Assembly: GCF_000616095.1 (NCBI RefSeq)
Contig: NZ_BAMS01000002.1
Location: 610,452-674,451, forward strand
Source: Sneathiella glossodoripedis JCM 23214
Lineage (GTDB): Bacteria; Pseudomonadota; Alphaproteobacteria; Sneathiellales; Sneathiellaceae
DNA: 64,000 bases
Direction: 5' to 3'
Of the stretch, positions 20,454-33,474 are shown piece by piece (the first letter of the stretch is position 1; each line of letters begins with the position of its first letter). Both the position numbers and the translations under genes were made by a program. The notes beneath the pieces are model-generated. The model made no database searches. It was not told where the DNA came from and saw only the letters and a program-made list of their open reading frames with translations.

Positions 20454-21964
20454 CTATTTTGCCGCATGCATTGAAGATTTAACCAATTCCATTGATGCCT
20501 GATGCTGTTCCATCAGATTTGTGACAGAAGCATGCATGACATCAAGGAATGGATCGGGATAAACACCTATCCAGAGGGCAACGAGAATGAGAGGCACGAA
20601 AATCGCGATTTCTCTTTTATTGACATCGAGCATCGCTTTGACGTCTTCCTTCTCGAGCTCACCGAAAACCACACGCCTGTATAGCCAAAGACTGTAGCTG
20701 CACCAAGGATCACACCGGTTGTGGCAAGAGCCGCTGTCCAGGTGCTGACCTGATAGGCGCCGACCAGGATCAGAAACTCACCAACGAAACCACTGGTTCC
20801 GGGCAGTCCGATTGTCGCCATTGTAAAGAACATGAAAATCACAGCATATTTAGGCATGTTATGCACAAGGCCACCATAGCGTGAAATCTCGCGGGTGTGC
20901 AGGCGGTCATAAACAACGCCAACACACAGGAACAAAGCGCCGGAGACGATACCGTGACTGATCATTTGCAGGATACTGCCTTCAAGACCTTGCTGGCTGA
21001 ATGTAAAGATACCTATGGTAATAAAGCCCATATGCGCGACAGATGAATAGGCAATCAGCTTTTTCATGTCTTTTTGCACCAAGGCAACCAGTGAAGTGTA
21101 GATAATTGCAATCACACTTAAGGCGAAGACGAGCGGTGTGAAATATTCAGAGGCTTCCGGGAACATGGGAAGCGAGAAACGTAACAGACCATATCCGCCC
21201 ATTTTCAACAGAACACCCGCAAGAATAACAGAACCTGCTGTTGGTGCCTGCACGTGAGCATCAGGAAGCCATGTGTGAACCGGCCACATGGGGACCTTCA
21301 CAGCAAATGATGCGAAAAACGCGAGCCATAACCAAAGCTGAAGATTACTGTCAAACTCTGTCTGCATCAGAGTTGGAATGTCAGTGGTGCCCGCAATGTT
21401 ATACATTGTAATCATGGCGACCAGCATCAAAACCGATCCGATCAGAGTGTAGAGGAAGAATTTAAAGCTTGCATAGACGCGGTTCGCACCACCCCAGATC
21501 CCGATAATAAGAAACATTGGGATAAGTCCTGCTTCGAAGAACAGATAGAACAGAACCATATCAAGTGCGCAAAACACACCGATCATCAATGTTTCCATAA
21601 ACAGGAAGGCAATCATATATTCGCGAACGCGCGTTGTAATCGCATTCCAGCTTGCCAAAATGCAAAGTGGCATCAGGAAAGTTGTCAGAATGATGAACAG
21701 CATGGAAATGCCATCAACACCCATGTGGTAATTGATACCGCCACCGAGCCATTCTGTTTTCTCTACAAATTGGAAACCAGCCTGGGAATTGTCAAAGCCG
21801 ATCCAGATCAGCAGCGAAAATGCAAAGGTCGCCAATGTGGTCCAAAGAGCGACATGTTTCGCATTACGCGCTGCCACTTCTTCTTTTCCGCCTGTCACAA
21901 GGATCAGTAAAGCCCCGACTAACGGCAGGAACGTCACATATGAAAGAATATTCCAATCAAGCAT
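20454..21964 (-). CDS. nuoM: NADH-quinone oxidoreductase subunit M (frame interrupted)
   Basis: Antiporter-like membrane subunit of complex I. The first part (21964 to about 20698) has [28 protein letters not shown] and [18 protein letters not shown]. The frame breaks at about 20697: one C is missing from GCAGCCTACAG, so LGAA is followed by out-of-frame residues. The correct frame gives [20 protein letters not shown] and continues to 20454. Joined length is 503 aa, normal. It shares one nucleotide with nuoL. Confidence 0.9.
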
Positions 21965-23901
21965 CAGTGGCCCCCACCAGTGAGGAAGAAGAAGGAAACA
22001 AAAATAGCGACACCTATCAGCATGACAAAGGCATAGTGGTATACATACCCGCTTTGTAACAATGAAGCCCGTTTGGCAATATCAACGACACGCGCCGCAA
22101 TACCGTTCGGCCCCAAACCATCGATGATTTTTCCATCACCAATTGTCCACAATTTAGACCCGATCCATTTGGATGGGCGGACAAAGAAGAAGTCGTAGAT
22201 TTCGTCGAAATACCATTTATTGAGCAAGAACTGGTACAAAGCAGAATGTGTTTTGGCCAGTTGAACAGGAATGTCCGGACGACGAATATACATCTTCCAA
22301 GCTACGACAAACCCAATAAACATCGCACCCATAGGCATCCAGAAGACCCAAGCAGGATAGTTTTTGAAATCCTGCATGATGGTATTTCCTTCACGGAAGA
22401 AAATGGCACCATTCCAAAATTCCTGATGGTTCTCACCAATGAAATATGGCGCAAAGACAGCACCCGCTAATAGCGCCCCGATTGCCAACACATATAGCGG
22501 GAACAGCATGACAAATGGGCTTTCATGTACATGTGACATGACTTCCTCATCTGCGCGTGGCTCCCCATGGAATGTCATAAAGACCAAACGCCAGCTATAG
22601 AAAGACGTCAAGACTGCCGCACCGACACCGCACCAGAAGGCATATTCACCAACGCCCGGTCCGAACGCATAAGCTGCTTCAATAATGGCATCTTTTGAAA
22701 AGAACCCAGAAAGGCCCGGAAATCCTATTAGCGCAAGCGTTCCGATACCCATCATGACATAGGTGATTTTGATATGCTTCCAAAGACCACCCATTTTGCG
22801 CATATCCTGTTCATCAGAGACCGCATGAATTACGGAGCCGGATCCAAGGAACAAGAGGGCTTTAAAGAAGGCGTGCGTGAACAGGTGGAAAATAGCGATT
22901 GGATAGGCACCAACACCAATTGCAAAGAACATGTATCCAAGCTGGGAGCAGGTAGAATAAGCAATCACCCGTTTGATGTCATTCTGTACCAGACCGACGG
23001 TCGCCGCAAACAGGGCTGTTGACGCACCAATAACAGTGACAAAAGCCAAGGCTGTAGGAGAGAATTCGAAAATAGGTGAACAGCGTGCCACCATGAAGAC
23101 ACCCGCAGTCACCATTGTAGCCGCATGAATAAGCGCGGATACCGGTGTGGGGCCCTCCATCGCATCTGGCAACCATGTGTGCAGACCAAGCTGAGCTGAT
23201 TTACCCATAGCTCCCAAGAACAGAAGCAGACAGATTGTTGTCAGGATATCGAACTCATATCCCAGAAATTCGAATGTTTGCCCGACCTGATCACCTGCAG
23301 CCGCAAAAACGGTGTCGAAGGAAATGGAGTCAAAGACCAGATAGATTGCCATGATCCCCAATGCAAATCCGAAGTCACCAACCCGGTTTACAACGAAAGC
23401 TTTGATCGATGCAGCATTTGCAGATGGTTTTTTGAACCAGAAGCCGATCAGAAGATAACTGGCAAGCCCCACGCCTTCCCAACCAAAATACATCTGCAGG
23501 AAGTTGTCAGAAGTAACCAGCATCAACATTGCGAATGTAAACAGGGACAGATACGCCATAAATCTGGGTTTATGGGGATCATGTGACATGTAGCCGATTG
23601 AATAGATATGAACCAATGCTGAGACTGTATTCACAACGACCAGCATTACAGCCGTGAGACTATCAATCCGCAAGCTCCAGGAAACTTCGAAGCTTCCTGA
23701 TGAAATCCATGTCAGCAGTTCAACAGTTTGAGTCTGACCACCAAAGGTGACCTGGAAAAAGGCAACCCATGACAGGATCGCACTGATGGAGACAGCACCA
23801 GATGTGACGATCTGACTTCCACGATCTTTTAACTGCTTTTGTCCAAGACCTGCAAGCAGAGCTGCAAGAAGTGGGAGAAATACAATGAGGACGTACATCA
23901 T
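21964..23901 (-). CDS. nuoL: NADH-quinone oxidoreductase subunit L
   Basis: Distal antiporter-like subunit of complex I with the long lateral helix. The 645-aa product has the [17 protein letters not shown] and [20 protein letters not shown] segments, [29 protein letters not shown] with the pumping lysine/glutamate region, and [16 protein letters not shown]. Length is typical. It starts 11 nt downstream of nuoK within the operon. Confidence 0.97.
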   Translation of the reverse strand: MMYVLIVFLPLLAALLAGLGQKQLKDRGSQIVTSGAVSISAILSWVAFFQVTFGGQTQTVELLTWISSGSFEVSWSLRIDSLTAVMLVVVNTVSALVHIYSIGYMSHDPHKPRFMAYLSLFTFAMLMLVTSDNFLQMYFGWEGVGLASYLLIGFWFKKPSANAASIKAFVVNRVGDFGFALGIMAIYLVFDSISFDTVFAAAGDQVGQTFEFLGYEFDILTTICLLLFLGAMGKSAQLGLHTWLPDAMEGPTPVSALIHAATMVTAGVFMVARCSPIFEFSPTALAFVTVIGASTALFAATVGLVQNDIKRVIAYSTCSQLGYMFFAIGVGAYPIAIFHLFTHAFFKALLFLGSGSVIHAVSDEQDMRKMGGLWKHIKITYVMMGIGTLALIGFPGLSGFFSKDAIIEAAYAFGPGVGEYAFWCGVGAAVLTSFYSWRLVFMTFHGEPRADEEVMSHVHESPFVMLFPLYVLAIGALLAGAVFAPYFIGENHQEFWNGAIFFREGNTIMQDFKNYPAWVFWMPMGAMFIGFVVAWKMYIRRPDIPVQLAKTHSALYQFLLNKWYFDEIYDFFFVRPSKWIGSKLWTIGDGKIIDGLGPNGIAARVVDIAKRASLLQSGYVYHYAFVMLIGVAIFVSFFFLTGGGH

Positions 23902-23912
23902 AACCCTTAGCC

Positions 23913-24221
23913 TTAGCCTTTCATGTGATGGATGTCCTCAACCGCAATCGTTCCGCGGTTTCGGAAATAGACAACGAGGATCGCAAGCCCAATGGCCGCT
24001 TCACCGGCAGCAACTGTCAGAATGAACAGCGCAAATACCTGCCCCACCAAATCATTCAGAAATGTGGAAAATGCTACCAGATTAATATTTACCGCAAGCA
24101 GCATGAGTTCCACTGACATCAGAATAACGATGACATTTTTACGGTTCAGAAAAATTCCGAATATACCCAGCGTCAGCAAGATTGCTGAAAGTGTCAGGTA
24201 ATGTCCCAATCCAATTTCCAT
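23913..24221 (-). CDS. nuoK: NADH-quinone oxidoreductase subunit K
   Basis: Small three-helix membrane subunit of complex I. From the ATG at 24221 (strong AAGGAG upstream) it is 102 aa. [12 protein letters not shown] carries the conserved membrane Glu, and [22 protein letters not shown] the second one. An upstream TTG at 24227 is possible but lacks support. It lies between nuoJ and nuoL. Confidence 0.97.
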   Translation of the reverse strand: MEIGLGHYLTLSAILLTLGIFGIFLNRKNVIVILMSVELMLLAVNINLVAFSTFLNDLVGQVFALFILTVAAGEAAIGLAILVVYFRNRGTIAVEDIHHMKG

Positions 24222-24232
24222 CTGCAATCTCC

Positions 24233-24847
24233 TTATACGCCCTGGCCAGGTTCAACTTTACGAACCTGCATGGCATCTTCTGGCCTGCGATAGACCTGTT
24301 CTGCGATTACCTGTTTCTTGACACCCGGACGCTGACGGTGGGTGAGTACAATCGCACCAATCATGGCCACCAGCAGGATCATGCCTGCCGCCTGAAACAG
24401 ATAGACATATTTGGTGTAAAGTAATCCGCCCAATTGTTCCGTATTCGTCTTATCGCTCATTTCAGCGACAGGGGCTGCTGAAAGCTCCAAAGCTTCAGGA
24501 GAGAGGGTCCAGCCACCAACGACAAGGATCAGCTCTACCATTAGGATAAGACCGATCAGGGCGCCAATTGGCAAATACTGTAAAAAGCCCTGCCGCAGTT
24601 CGGAGAAGTTGATGTCCAGCATCATCACCACGAACAGGAACAGAACAGCGACCGCGCCCACATAGACCACGACTAGGATCATGGCCAGGAATTCTGCTCC
24701 TAAAAGAACAAACAGAGCCGCGGAATTGAAAAAAGCCAAAATAAGGAAAAGAACCGAATGCACCGGATTCTTTGACGCAATCACCATAAAAGCTGATGCG
24801 ACGGTAATGGCGGCAAATAGATAGAAAGCAAGCGATGCGATAATCAT
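24233..24847 (-). CDS. nuoJ: NADH-quinone oxidoreductase subunit J
   Basis: Five-helix membrane subunit of complex I. The 204-aa product has the conserved [27 protein letters not shown] segment of helix 3, which takes part in coupling. A hydrophilic insert rich in Ala/Glu precedes the last helix ([15 protein letters not shown]). It lies between nuoI and nuoK with short gaps. Confidence 0.96.
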   Translation of the reverse strand: MIIASLAFYLFAAITVASAFMVIASKNPVHSVLFLILAFFNSAALFVLLGAEFLAMILVVVYVGAVAVLFLFVVMMLDINFSELRQGFLQYLPIGALIGLILMVELILVVGGWTLSPEALELSAAPVAEMSDKTNTEQLGGLLYTKYVYLFQAAGMILLVAMIGAIVLTHRQRPGVKKQVIAEQVYRRPEDAMQVRKVEPGQGV

Positions 24848-24912
24848 TACTTTCCTCCCCCCTTTGATGCTGTTGTCGAGATGATCACAGGATCCACAAT
24901 TCTCATCCTATC

Positions 24913-25401
24913 TTAACGGTACTGCGTATCGATGTTCAGGTTCTGAGCAATTTCCTGCTCCCACCGGTCACCGTTCGCCAGAAGTTTATGTTTATCGTAA
25001 AAGAGCTCTTCACGAGTTTCTGTTGCAAACTCAAAGTTCGGCCCTTCAACAATTGCGTCAACCGGGCAGGCTTCCTGACAAAAACCACAATAAATACACT
25101 TGGTCATGTCAATGTCGTATCGGGTTGTCCGACGACTGCCGTCCTCTCGCGGTTCTGCATCAATTGTAATGGCTAGTGCCGGACACGCGGCTTCACACAA
25201 TTTACAAGCAATACAGCGTTCCTCGCCATTTGCGTATCTGCGAAGGGCATGTTCACCACGGAAACGCGGGCTCAACGGACCTTTTTCATAAGGGTAGTTG
25301 ATCGTCGCCTTGTTTTTAAACATGTAGCTAAAGGTTTTCGCCATGCCGGAGACGATTTCCCCCAACAATAAGCTACGTGCCTGTTTGTCAATAAAGCCCA
25401 T
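24913..25401 (-). CDS. nuoI: NADH-quinone oxidoreductase subunit I
   Basis: Peripheral-arm ferredoxin-like subunit holding clusters N6a and N6b. From ATG 25401 it is 162 aa with two 4Fe-4S motifs, [13 protein letters not shown] and [13 protein letters not shown]. The [18 protein letters not shown] region before the first is typical of alphaproteobacterial NuoI. A 13-residue longer reading from 25440 is not conserved. Confidence 0.96.
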   Translation of the reverse strand: MGFIDKQARSLLLGEIVSGMAKTFSYMFKNKATINYPYEKGPLSPRFRGEHALRRYANGEERCIACKLCEAACPALAITIDAEPREDGSRRTTRYDIDMTKCIYCGFCQEACPVDAIVEGPNFEFATETREELFYDKHKLLANGDRWEQEIAQNLNIDTQYR

Positions 25402-25483
25402 AACGATATAGCCTTTTTTTACTTCGAGTTTGGCTCGCATCCAGTCAATCGGATGGAGCCGTTATTTCAAACTGCAAGCTGCC

Positions 25484-26502
25484 TTATGGCACCATGTCGA
25501 ACGCAACAAGAAATCCTGCGGTTGCCACAACCCAGAACAGAGATAATGGCAAAAACACTTTCCAGCCCAGTCGCATCAATTGGTCATACCGATAGCGCGG
25601 CAATGTTGCCCGCACCCAGATAAAGACGAACAGCAACAAGGCAACTTTCAAAGCGAACCAGATAATCCCGGGCACCATATTGAATGGTGCAATATCCACA
25701 GGAGGCAGCCAGCCGCCAAGGAACAGAATGGCGCAAATGCCGCTCATCAGGATCATGTTCATGTATTCGCCCAGGAAGAACAGTGCGAATGCCATGGATG
25801 AATATTCTGTCTGATAACCAGCAACCAGTTCAGCTTCTGATTCCGGCAGGTCAAACGGATGCCTGTTAGTTTCCGCCAGAATGGAGACAAAAAAGATGAT
25901 GAACATCGGGAAATGAGGAAGGAAGTACCAACCCAGTATTCCGCCGCCTTCCTGCGCTTTCACCACATCTGACAGATTGAGTGAACCAACACACAACAGC
26001 ACCGTGATAATCACAAACCCGATGGAAACTTCATAGGAAACCATTTGCGCAGCTGAGCGCAAAGCGCCCAAAAACGGGTAACGGGAGTTGGATGCCCAGC
26101 CGGAGACGATAATGCCATAAACACCCAAAGATGAAATGGCAAACAGATACAGAACCCCAACATTAATGTCAGAAAGAACCATGCCTTCATCAAAGGGAAT
26201 TACTGCCCATGCAATGAGTGCCAGCAAAAATGTGATCATTGGCGCAAGCAGGAAGAGGAACTTGTTAGCCCCTGTGGGGATAACCGTTTCCTTGAAGAAC
26301 AGCTTCGCCCCGTCAGCAAATGGCTGCAAAAGTCCCATGAACCGACAACGTTCGGCCCACGGCGCAACTGCATTGCTCCCATAACTTTGCGTTCATACAA
26401 AGTCAGGTACGCCATGGCGACCAGCATCGGCACCACGATCAGCAAAATTTTACCAACTATGATAAGTGTTGGCAGAAGATATTGATCCCAGAACTCAACC
26501 AT
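25484..26502 (-). CDS. nuoH: NADH-quinone oxidoreductase subunit H (frame interrupted)
   Basis: Membrane subunit that forms part of the quinone site. The 5' part (26502 to about 26337) has [22 protein letters not shown]. The frame breaks at 26334-26336, where TGGGG appears as TGGG. Restoring one G gives [15 protein letters not shown] and the main body down to 25484, including [20 protein letters not shown] and [19 protein letters not shown]. Joined length is 339 aa, normal. The start overlaps the nuoG stop by 8 nt. Confidence 0.9.
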
Positions 26503-28557
26503 TTGTACCGGTCCCTTCTTCGCCATTTGCCACAAATGCAGCGCTGCATTCAGCCATAATGCCGCTGGCACGCGAAATGATATTGGTCAGGTAATTATCT
26601 TTTATCGGATTGACGAAAGGTGCATCACCCGCTGGTGCGGCCGAGCCAAACTCACCCCATTCAGCAACAGTGACTTCATCAATACTCGCAAAACTCGGTG
26701 CGACTTCAACCATTTTGTCCCGCAATTGACCGATCGTATCGTATGGCAGTGTTTTACCGCACTTATCAGATAGTGCCCTGATGATAGCCCAGTCTTCGCG
26801 GGCATCTCCCGGAGCATGAACGGCTTTAAAACCTTGCTGGACACGCCCTTCAGTATTGACCCAAAGAGCATCCTTTTCCGTGTAGGCAGCGCCTGGCAGA
26901 ATAACATCCGCTACATGAGCGCCGGCTTCACCGTGACTGCCTTGATAAATGACAAATGTTTTTTCCAGCTTCGCGGTGTCAATCTCATCAGCACCTAGCA
27001 GGTAGACAACTTCCACCTCGCCAGATTGCGCAGCATTCAATATACCCGCAACGTCCCGGCCCCCCTCGCCTGGGATAAGTCCCAGATCAAGCCCGCAACA
27101 CGTGCCGCTGCCGTATGAAGAATATTAAAGCCGTTCCAGCCGTCACCGACCATGCCAAAATCATCAGCAATTTTTTTGCACAGTCCCAGAACTGCCTCAC
27201 CGTCTTCGCGGGCAAGAGCTCCCTGCCCGACGATAATCATTGGGCGTTTGGCAGCTTTCAAAGTTTTTGCAAAAGAATGACTACCGGAAGCGACTTCACC
27301 AAGAGTTGCCGGCCCAGCCCCGAGATATTCGTGAGCATAAGACAGATCAGCCTCTTCACCGATCAACGCGATTGGGAAATTCCCGCGCTTCCACCGCTTG
27401 CGAATGCGAGCGTTAAGGAGTGCGGCTTCAACGCGTGGGTTTGATCCAACGATCAAAAGCGCGTCAGCGTCATCAATTCCAGCAATTGTACTGTTAAACA
27501 GATAAGACGCACGTGGAGCCGCTGGCAATTTTGCGCCATCCTGACGACAATCGACACTGGTAACTTCCAGTGAGTCCATAAGATCTTTCAGCGCTTTCAT
27601 GCTCTCGCTACAGGCCAGATCACCTGAAATCGCGCCAATTTTTGATGCTTCTGTTTCAGTAAGCTTCTTTGCAACCACTTCAAGGGCTTCATCCCAGCCA
27701 ACAGGCTGCAGCTTACCGTCTTTTCTGACATATGGTGTGTCGAGACGCTGGCGTTTCAGTCCGTCATATGAGAAACGGGATCGGTCTGACAGCCACTCTT
27801 CGTTCACATCTTCGTTCAGGCGTGGCAGAATTCTCATCACCTCAGCGCCTTTGGAATCAATGCGAATATTCGCACCGACCGCATCCAGCACATCGACACT
27901 TTCCGTCTTGCGCAGCTCCCAAGGGCGCGCCGTAAATGCATATGGTTTGGACGTCAATGCGCCGACCGGACACAGATCAATAATATTACCTGAAAGTTCG
28001 GAATTCAGAGACTGTTCCAGATAGGTCACAATTTCCGTATTCTCGCCCCTGTTCAGTGCACCAAGCTCATCAACACCAGCAACTTCAGTCGCAAAACGCA
28101 CGCATCGGGTACAATGGATGCACCGGGTCATGGTCGTCTTGATCAGCGGGCCCATATTCTTTTCTTTAACGGCGCGCTTGGTTTCAAGATATCTGCTGTT
28201 CCCGGAACCATAAGCCATCGACTGGTCCTGCAAATCGCATTCACCACCCTGATCGCAAATCGGGCAATCAAGCGGATGGTTGATCAGCAGGAATTCCATA
28301 GCCCCTTCACGGCCATTTTTAACTTTTTCCGTGTTGGTGTGGATAACCATACCATCACCCGCTGGCATCGCGCAGGAAGCCACCAGTTTTGGTGCTTTTT
28401 CCATTTCAACAAGGCACATGCGACAGTTACCCGCAATGGATAACCGTTCATGATAACAAAAGCGTGGAATTTCAGCCCCGGCTTCTTCACAAGCCTGAAG
28501 AACTGTTGCTCCATCTTCTACAGTGACTTCAACACCATCAACCGTAAGTGTCGGCAT
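26495..28557 (-). CDS. nuoG: NADH-quinone oxidoreductase subunit G (frame interrupted)
   Basis: Large peripheral subunit with several Fe-S clusters. The first part (28557 to about 27089) has the 2Fe-2S motif region ([19 protein letters not shown], then SCAMP), [18 protein letters not shown] and [17 protein letters not shown], then the molybdopterin-oxidoreductase-like fold. At about 27088 one G of TTGGATC is missing. The correct frame reads [17 protein letters not shown] and continues through [10 protein letters not shown] to 26495. Joined length is 687 aa, as expected. Confidence 0.9.
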
Positions 28558-28585
28558 ATTTCGCTCCTTATAAGTCGCGTGCCAA

Positions 28586-29866
28586 TCAGGCCGCTTTCAC
28601 GGCTTTTCTATTCTTAATCCGCTCTTCGATCACTGGACGGAAGTGACGGACCAACCCTTGAATTGGCCATGCAGCCGCGTCTCCAAGAGCGCAGATAGTA
28701 TGACCTTCGATGCGTTTGGAAACATCGATCAACATATCGATTTCTTCCAAATCTGCCTCACCTGAGACAAGTCGCTGCATCACGCGCCACATCCAGCCGG
28801 TTCCCTCCCGGCATGGTGTACACTGACCGCAACTTTCGTGTTTGTAAAAGTGTGACAGGCGTTCAATCGCAGCGATCACATCTGTGGATTTATCCATAAC
28901 AATCACCGCAGCAGTCCCCAGACCACTTTGCACGTCGCGCAAACTGTCAAAATCCATCAACACAGTGTCGCAAATTTCTTTGGGCAGTAACGGTACTGAA
29001 GACCCGCCGGGAATAATGGCCAAGAGATTGTCCCAGCCTCCGCGAACACCACCTGCGTGTTTTTCAATGAGTTCCTTCAGCGGAATTCCCATTTCTTCTT
29101 CAACATTGCAGGGTTTATTCACATGCCCGGAAATACAGAACAGCTTGGTGCCGGTGTTATTGGGTCGTCCCAGACCTGCAAACCAGTCCGCGCCCCTGCG
29201 CAGAATTTCAGGTCCAACGGCAATACTTTCAACGTTATTCACAGTGGATGGGCAACCCCAAGCACCGACGTTCGCAGGAAATGGAGGTTTCAGTCTTGGC
29301 TGACCTTTATTTCCTTCAAGGCTTTCAATGAGGGCTGTTTCTTCACCGCAAATATACGCGCCGGCCCCACGATGAACATAGATATCGAAATCATATCCAC
29401 TACCGCAGGCATTCTTGCCAAGAAGACCATCAGCGTAAGCTTCCTGAATGGCTTCGTTCAAATGAATGGCTTCATTCACAAACTCGCCGCGAATATAGAT
29501 ATAGGCAGCAATGGCCCGCATGGCGAAACCGGCTACCAAGCATCCTTCAAGCAGGCGATGCGGATCAAAGCGCATAATTTCCCGGTCCTTGCAGGTACCC
29601 GGCTCAGATTCATCGGCATTCACAATCAGGTAGTTTGGACGACCATCTGATTCTTTGGGCATAAAAGACCATTTCAAACCGGTCGGGAAACCCGCACCAC
29701 CGCGGCCACGAAGACCACTTGATTTGATCTGCTCAATAATTTCGTCCTGTCCAATTTCCAACAGCTTTTTGGTATTGTCCCAAACGCCGCGTTTCTTGGC
29801 ACCCGCCAGACGCCAGTCATGCTGACCATAGAGATTGGTAAAAATACGATCCTGATCCTGCAGCAT
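28586..29866 (-). CDS. nuoF: NADH-quinone oxidoreductase subunit F
   Basis: NADH- and FMN-binding subunit of complex I. The 426-aa product has [18 protein letters not shown] and [16 protein letters not shown] (nucleotide and FMN binding), then [16 protein letters not shown], and the N3 4Fe-4S cluster motif [12 protein letters not shown] with the distant fourth Cys in [13 protein letters not shown]. It shares one base with the nuoE stop. Confidence 0.97.
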   Translation of the reverse strand: MLQDQDRIFTNLYGQHDWRLAGAKKRGVWDNTKKLLEIGQDEIIEQIKSSGLRGRGGAGFPTGLKWSFMPKESDGRPNYLIVNADESEPGTCKDREIMRFDPHRLLEGCLVAGFAMRAIAAYIYIRGEFVNEAIHLNEAIQEAYADGLLGKNACGSGYDFDIYVHRGAGAYICGEETALIESLEGNKGQPRLKPPFPANVGAWGCPSTVNNVESIAVGPEILRRGADWFAGLGRPNNTGTKLFCISGHVNKPCNVEEEMGIPLKELIEKHAGGVRGGWDNLLAIIPGGSSVPLLPKEICDTVLMDFDSLRDVQSGLGTAAVIVMDKSTDVIAAIERLSHFYKHESCGQCTPCREGTGWMWRVMQRLVSGEADLEEIDMLIDVSKRIEGHTICALGDAAAWPIQGLVRHFRPVIEERIKNRKAVKAA

Positions 29867-30468
29867 TACGCATCCCCTCCCTTTTCGAGCAACGTTGTCT
29901 GACCGCCTTCTGGTGCAGAGTTCAGACGCTCGATCTGTGGGCCGTGAGGTGGAACCTCATCCTTGGCCAGTTTATCCAGTAACGCTTCAAAATTATCCGC
30001 ATTGAGGTCTTCATAAAAATCGTCGTTCACCTGAACTACTGGCGCATTTACACAAGCCCCAAGGCATTCAACTTCCAACAAGGTGAACTTGCCATCTTCA
30101 GAAGTTTCACCGTTATGAATACCCAGTTTGCTCTCACATACCTTGACCAGATCGTCGCAACCGCGAAGCCAGCAAGGTGTCGTACGACAGAGCTGAAGGA
30201 AATATTTTCCAACAGGCTTCAAATTGTACATTGTATAGAAGCTGGCCACCTCAAGCACACGCATGTAAGGTACGTCCAGAAACTTCCCTACATATTCAAT
30301 GGCTTCTTTTGACAACCAGTTTTCATTTTGACGCTGGGCGAGATCCAACAAAGGCATCACCGCACTTTGCTGGCGACCTTCGGGATATTTGGCAATAAAG
30401 ACTTTCGCCTTTTCCACATTTTCAGGCGTGAATTCGAATGCCTTGCCTGTCGCAATTACCTGACTCAT
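29866..30468 (-). CDS. nuoE: NADH-quinone oxidoreductase subunit E
   Basis: Thioredoxin-like subunit with the N1a 2Fe-2S cluster. The 200-aa product has [10 protein letters not shown] and [16 protein letters not shown], which supply the four cysteines. The first half is helical ([23 protein letters not shown]). It overlaps nuoD by 4 nt and nuoF by 1 nt. Confidence 0.96.
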   Translation of the reverse strand: MSQVIATGKAFEFTPENVEKAKVFIAKYPEGRQQSAVMPLLDLAQRQNENWLSKEAIEYVGKFLDVPYMRVLEVASFYTMYNLKPVGKYFLQLCRTTPCWLRGCDDLVKVCESKLGIHNGETSEDGKFTLLEVECLGACVNAPVVQVNDDFYEDLNADNFEALLDKLAKDEVPPHGPQIERLNSAPEGGQTTLLEKGGDA

Positions 30469-31643
30469 CGGTCTACCTCACCGAACACAATATCCAAACT
30501 TCCCAGGATGGCTGACGCATCGGCCAACATATGACCCCTTGTCAGGAAATCCATTCCCTGCAAATGGGCAAACCCGGGCGCGCGAATTTTACAGCGATAT
30601 GGTTTACTGGTTCCATCGGAAACCAGATACACACCAAATTCACCTTTTGGTGCCTCAACCGCTGTGTATGTTTCTCCTTCCGGAACCCGAACACCTTCAG
30701 TGTAATGCTTGAAGTGGTTAATCAAGGCTTCCATAGAGGTTTTCATATCGGCGCGACGCGGCGGCGCAATTTTTGGATCTTCCGACAAAACAGGCCCCTC
30801 AGGCATCTTGTCCAGACATTGCTCCATAATTTTCAGCGACTGACGCATCTCTTCCATGCGCATCAGATACCGATCATAACAATCGCCGTTCAATCCAACA
30901 GGAACATCAAAATCCAGCTCTGCATAGACATCATAAGGCTGCGCTTTACGCAAATCCCATGGCAGTCCGGTAGAGCGCAACATGACGCCGGAGAATCCCC
31001 AGGCCATCGCCTCTTCCTGAGTTACAACTCCAATATCCACGTTCCGCTGTTTAAAGATCCGGTTTTCAGTCAGCAGTGTTGAGATATCCTCAAGAACCTT
31101 GGGAAATTCCGAAATAAATTTCCGAATATCATCCGCAAGTCCTGCTGGCAGATCCTGATGCACACCACCAACACGGAAATAGGCCGCATGCATGCGTGCA
31201 CCACTAACCCGTTCGTAAAACTCCATCAGAGTTTCACGTTCAACGAATCCCCATAGCATCGGTGTCGTAGCACCAACGTCCATGGCTTGCGCACATACAT
31301 TCATCAAGTGATTCATCAATCGTGAAATTTCAGAATACAGAACCCTGATGAATTGTGCGCGACGAGGAACTTCACATCCCAAAAGCCGTTCAGCCGCCAA
31401 TACAAACGCATGCTCTTGCGCCATTGGTGCAGAATAATCAAGCCGATCAAAATAAGGCATTGCCTGCATATAAGTCTTGTGCTCGATCAGCTTTTCCGTA
31501 CCACGATGCAGAAGGCCGATGTGCGGATCAACGCGCTCAACCAACTCACCGTCAAGCTCCAGCACCATACGAAGCACACCATGAGCCGCAGGATGCTGCG
31601 GGCCAAAGTTAAGCGTATAGTTTTTGATTTGAACTTCGGCCAT
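30465..31643 (-). CDS. nuoD: NADH-quinone oxidoreductase subunit D
   Basis: 49-kDa-type subunit lining the quinone-binding cavity. The 392-aa product has [21 protein letters not shown] near the start, [16 protein letters not shown] and [17 protein letters not shown], and ends with the family-typical DIVFGEVDR. It is a separate gene, not fused to nuoC. It overlaps nuoC by one base. Confidence 0.97.
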   Translation of the reverse strand: MAEVQIKNYTLNFGPQHPAAHGVLRMVLELDGELVERVDPHIGLLHRGTEKLIEHKTYMQAMPYFDRLDYSAPMAQEHAFVLAAERLLGCEVPRRAQFIRVLYSEISRLMNHLMNVCAQAMDVGATTPMLWGFVERETLMEFYERVSGARMHAAYFRVGGVHQDLPAGLADDIRKFISEFPKVLEDISTLLTENRIFKQRNVDIGVVTQEEAMAWGFSGVMLRSTGLPWDLRKAQPYDVYAELDFDVPVGLNGDCYDRYLMRMEEMRQSLKIMEQCLDKMPEGPVLSEDPKIAPPRRADMKTSMEALINHFKHYTEGVRVPEGETYTAVEAPKGEFGVYLVSDGTSKPYRCKIRAPGFAHLQGMDFLTRGHMLADASAILGSLDIVFGEVDR

Positions 31644-32251
31644 TAACTTTGCTCCGTCGCTTTTTCATCGCCGGGCAGAACATATTCTGTTCCCTCCCAA
31701 GGGCTCTGAAAGTCAAATTTGCGAAATTCCTGAACCAGTGAGACCGGCTCATAAACGACCCGTTTTTCATCTTCGCTATAGCGCATTTCCACATGCCCCG
31801 TCAGCGGGAAGTCTTTGCGCAAAGGATGCCCATCGAAACCGTAATCGGTCAGCATCCGGCGAAGGTCCGGGTGGCCTGAGAACATAATGCCGTACATATC
31901 CCAAGCTTCCCGCTCAAACCAGTTTGCAGTTGGGAATAAAGAGACAACGCTAGGCACAGGCGTGCGCGCATCTGTCTTCAGTTTAACCGTCACTCGCTGA
32001 TTATGCTTCAGGCTAAGCAGGTTATACACGACGTCAAAGCGCTGTGGGCGTTCCGGATAATCGACACCACACACATCACATAGCACCTGAAACTTGCACG
32101 ATGAATCATCGCGCAAAAAGACTAGAACCTTTTCAATCGCATCCGCACGAACTTCCACGAAAAGTTCACCATGCGCGATCTTGGTCTCTATCACCTCGGT
32201 TGAGAGCTCGCCCTCAATATGTGATGCGAGTTCACTTAATGCGTTTTCCAT
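31643..32251 (-). CDS. nuoC: NADH-quinone oxidoreductase subunit C
   Basis: 30-kDa-type subunit of the peripheral arm. From the ATG at 32251 (GGAAGG 4 nt upstream) it is 202 aa. The family signature [20 protein letters not shown] and [20 protein letters not shown] is complete. A GTG at 32266 would add five residues. It lies between nuoB and nuoD. Confidence 0.96.
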   Translation of the reverse strand: MENALSELASHIEGELSTEVIETKIAHGELFVEVRADAIEKVLVFLRDDSSCKFQVLCDVCGVDYPERPQRFDVVYNLLSLKHNQRVTVKLKTDARTPVPSVVSLFPTANWFEREAWDMYGIMFSGHPDLRRMLTDYGFDGHPLRKDFPLTGHVEMRYSEDEKRVVYEPVSLVQEFRKFDFQSPWEGTEYVLPGDEKATEQS

Positions 32252-32272
32252 AAGCCTTCCGATCACCGTTCG

Positions 32273-32821
32273 TTATCTGACAAAAGTGCCTGTACGGCGG
32301 ATTTTTTTCTGCAACTGGAAAATCCCATATACAAGCGCTTCGGCAGTTGGAGGACATCCGGGGACATAAATATCAACCGGAACAATCCGGTCGCATCCAC
32401 GAACAACAGAATATGAATAGTGATAGTAACCACCACCGTTAGCACAGGACCCCATGGAGATCACATAGCGCGGCTCTGCCATCTGGTCATAAACCTTGCG
32501 AAGTGCCGGAGCCATTTTGTTTGTAAGCGTACCAGCAACGATCATCACATCGGATTGCCGAGGGCTACCGCGCGGAACAACACCCAGACGCTCCATATCA
32601 TAACGGGGTTGCCAAGCGTGCATCATTTCAACCGCACAGCAGGCAAGACCGAAAGTCATGGGCCATAATGAGCCTGTACGCGCCCAGTTGACCAGCTTGT
32701 CAACCTGCGTCACGACAAAACCCTTATCGTCCAGCTCGCTCGCTATACCTTTGAAAAATTCGTCCTGTTCACCGCCCAAAACAGTTTCTGCGGGAACATT
32801 TTCAGCAGAAGTTACTCCCAT
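32273..32821 (-). CDS. nuoB: NADH-quinone oxidoreductase subunit B
   Basis: Carries the terminal N2 4Fe-4S cluster next to quinone. The 182-aa product starts at ATG 32821 (AAGGGAG upstream). [12 protein letters not shown] holds the adjacent cysteines; [19 protein letters not shown] and [15 protein letters not shown] provide the others. The start overlaps the nuoA stop by 10 nt. Confidence 0.97.
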   Translation of the reverse strand: MGVTSAENVPAETVLGGEQDEFFKGIASELDDKGFVVTQVDKLVNWARTGSLWPMTFGLACCAVEMMHAWQPRYDMERLGVVPRGSPRQSDVMIVAGTLTNKMAPALRKVYDQMAEPRYVISMGSCANGGGYYHYSYSVVRGCDRIVPVDIYVPGCPPTAEALVYGIFQLQKKIRRTGTFVR

Positions 32822-33177
32822 TCCAGAGCTCCCTTCTTCCATTCATAAATAAAGCCGACCGTCAGGATCCCAAGAAACACCATCATGGACCAGAAGCCGA
32901 ACAATCCAATATCACCCAGCGACACGGCCCATGGGAAAAGGAAGGCAACCTCAAGGTCAAAAATAATGAACAGGATGGCAACCAGATAGAAACGGACATC
33001 AAACTGGTTACGTGCGTCATCAAATGGCTCGAACCCACATTCGTATGGAGAGAGCTTTTCGGCATCCGGATGCTGTTTGGCTACAATCATGGAGGCAAAC
33101 ACAATTACCCCTGAAAGACCGATTGCAATGCCCAGAAAAATAAGAATGGGCAAGTATTCTAAAAGTAATGCTTCCAT
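32812..33177 (-). CDS. nuoA: NADH-quinone oxidoreductase subunit A
   Basis: First gene of the nuo operon: a three-helix membrane subunit of 121 aa. [31 protein letters not shown] is diagnostic for NuoA. The ATG at 33177 ([14 protein letters not shown]) fits the family start. A TTG at 33186 would add three residues. No clear Shine-Dalgarno sequence precedes either. Confidence 0.95.
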   Translation of the reverse strand: MEALLLEYLPILIFLGIAIGLSGVIVFASMIVAKQHPDAEKLSPYECGFEPFDDARNQFDVRFYLVAILFIIFDLEVAFLFPWAVSLGDIGLFGFWSMMVFLGILTVGFIYEWKKGALEWE

Positions 33178-33253
33178 TATCGACAATAACCGCGCCTCAG
33201 TCTTAAATCAGTCTGACCAGATTGCGGCACTCCCTCTAGCTCTGTTTGTGCGC

Positions 33254-33259
33254 ATTATA
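33254..33259 (-). promoter_or_regulatory. Candidate -10 of the nuo operon promoter
   Basis: A perfect TATAAT lies on the minus strand about 77 nt before nuoA. The -35 region 17 nt upstream is only a T-rich stretch, so the promoter call rests mainly on the -10 and on its position between tRNA-Asp and nuoA. Confidence 0.4.
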
Positions 33260-33395
33260 GTGTGGGTTATAAGGAAAAAAAGGCATTTAGCAACAAAATT
33301 TCGCCAAATTCTTTCACCTGTTTAAACCAAGCAACAGCTTTAGTTCGATCACGTTAAGTTATTGTTAATTATACGGAGAATTTCAGCGGGGAAAG

Positions 33396-33472
<77 letters not shown>

Positions 33473-33474
33473 GC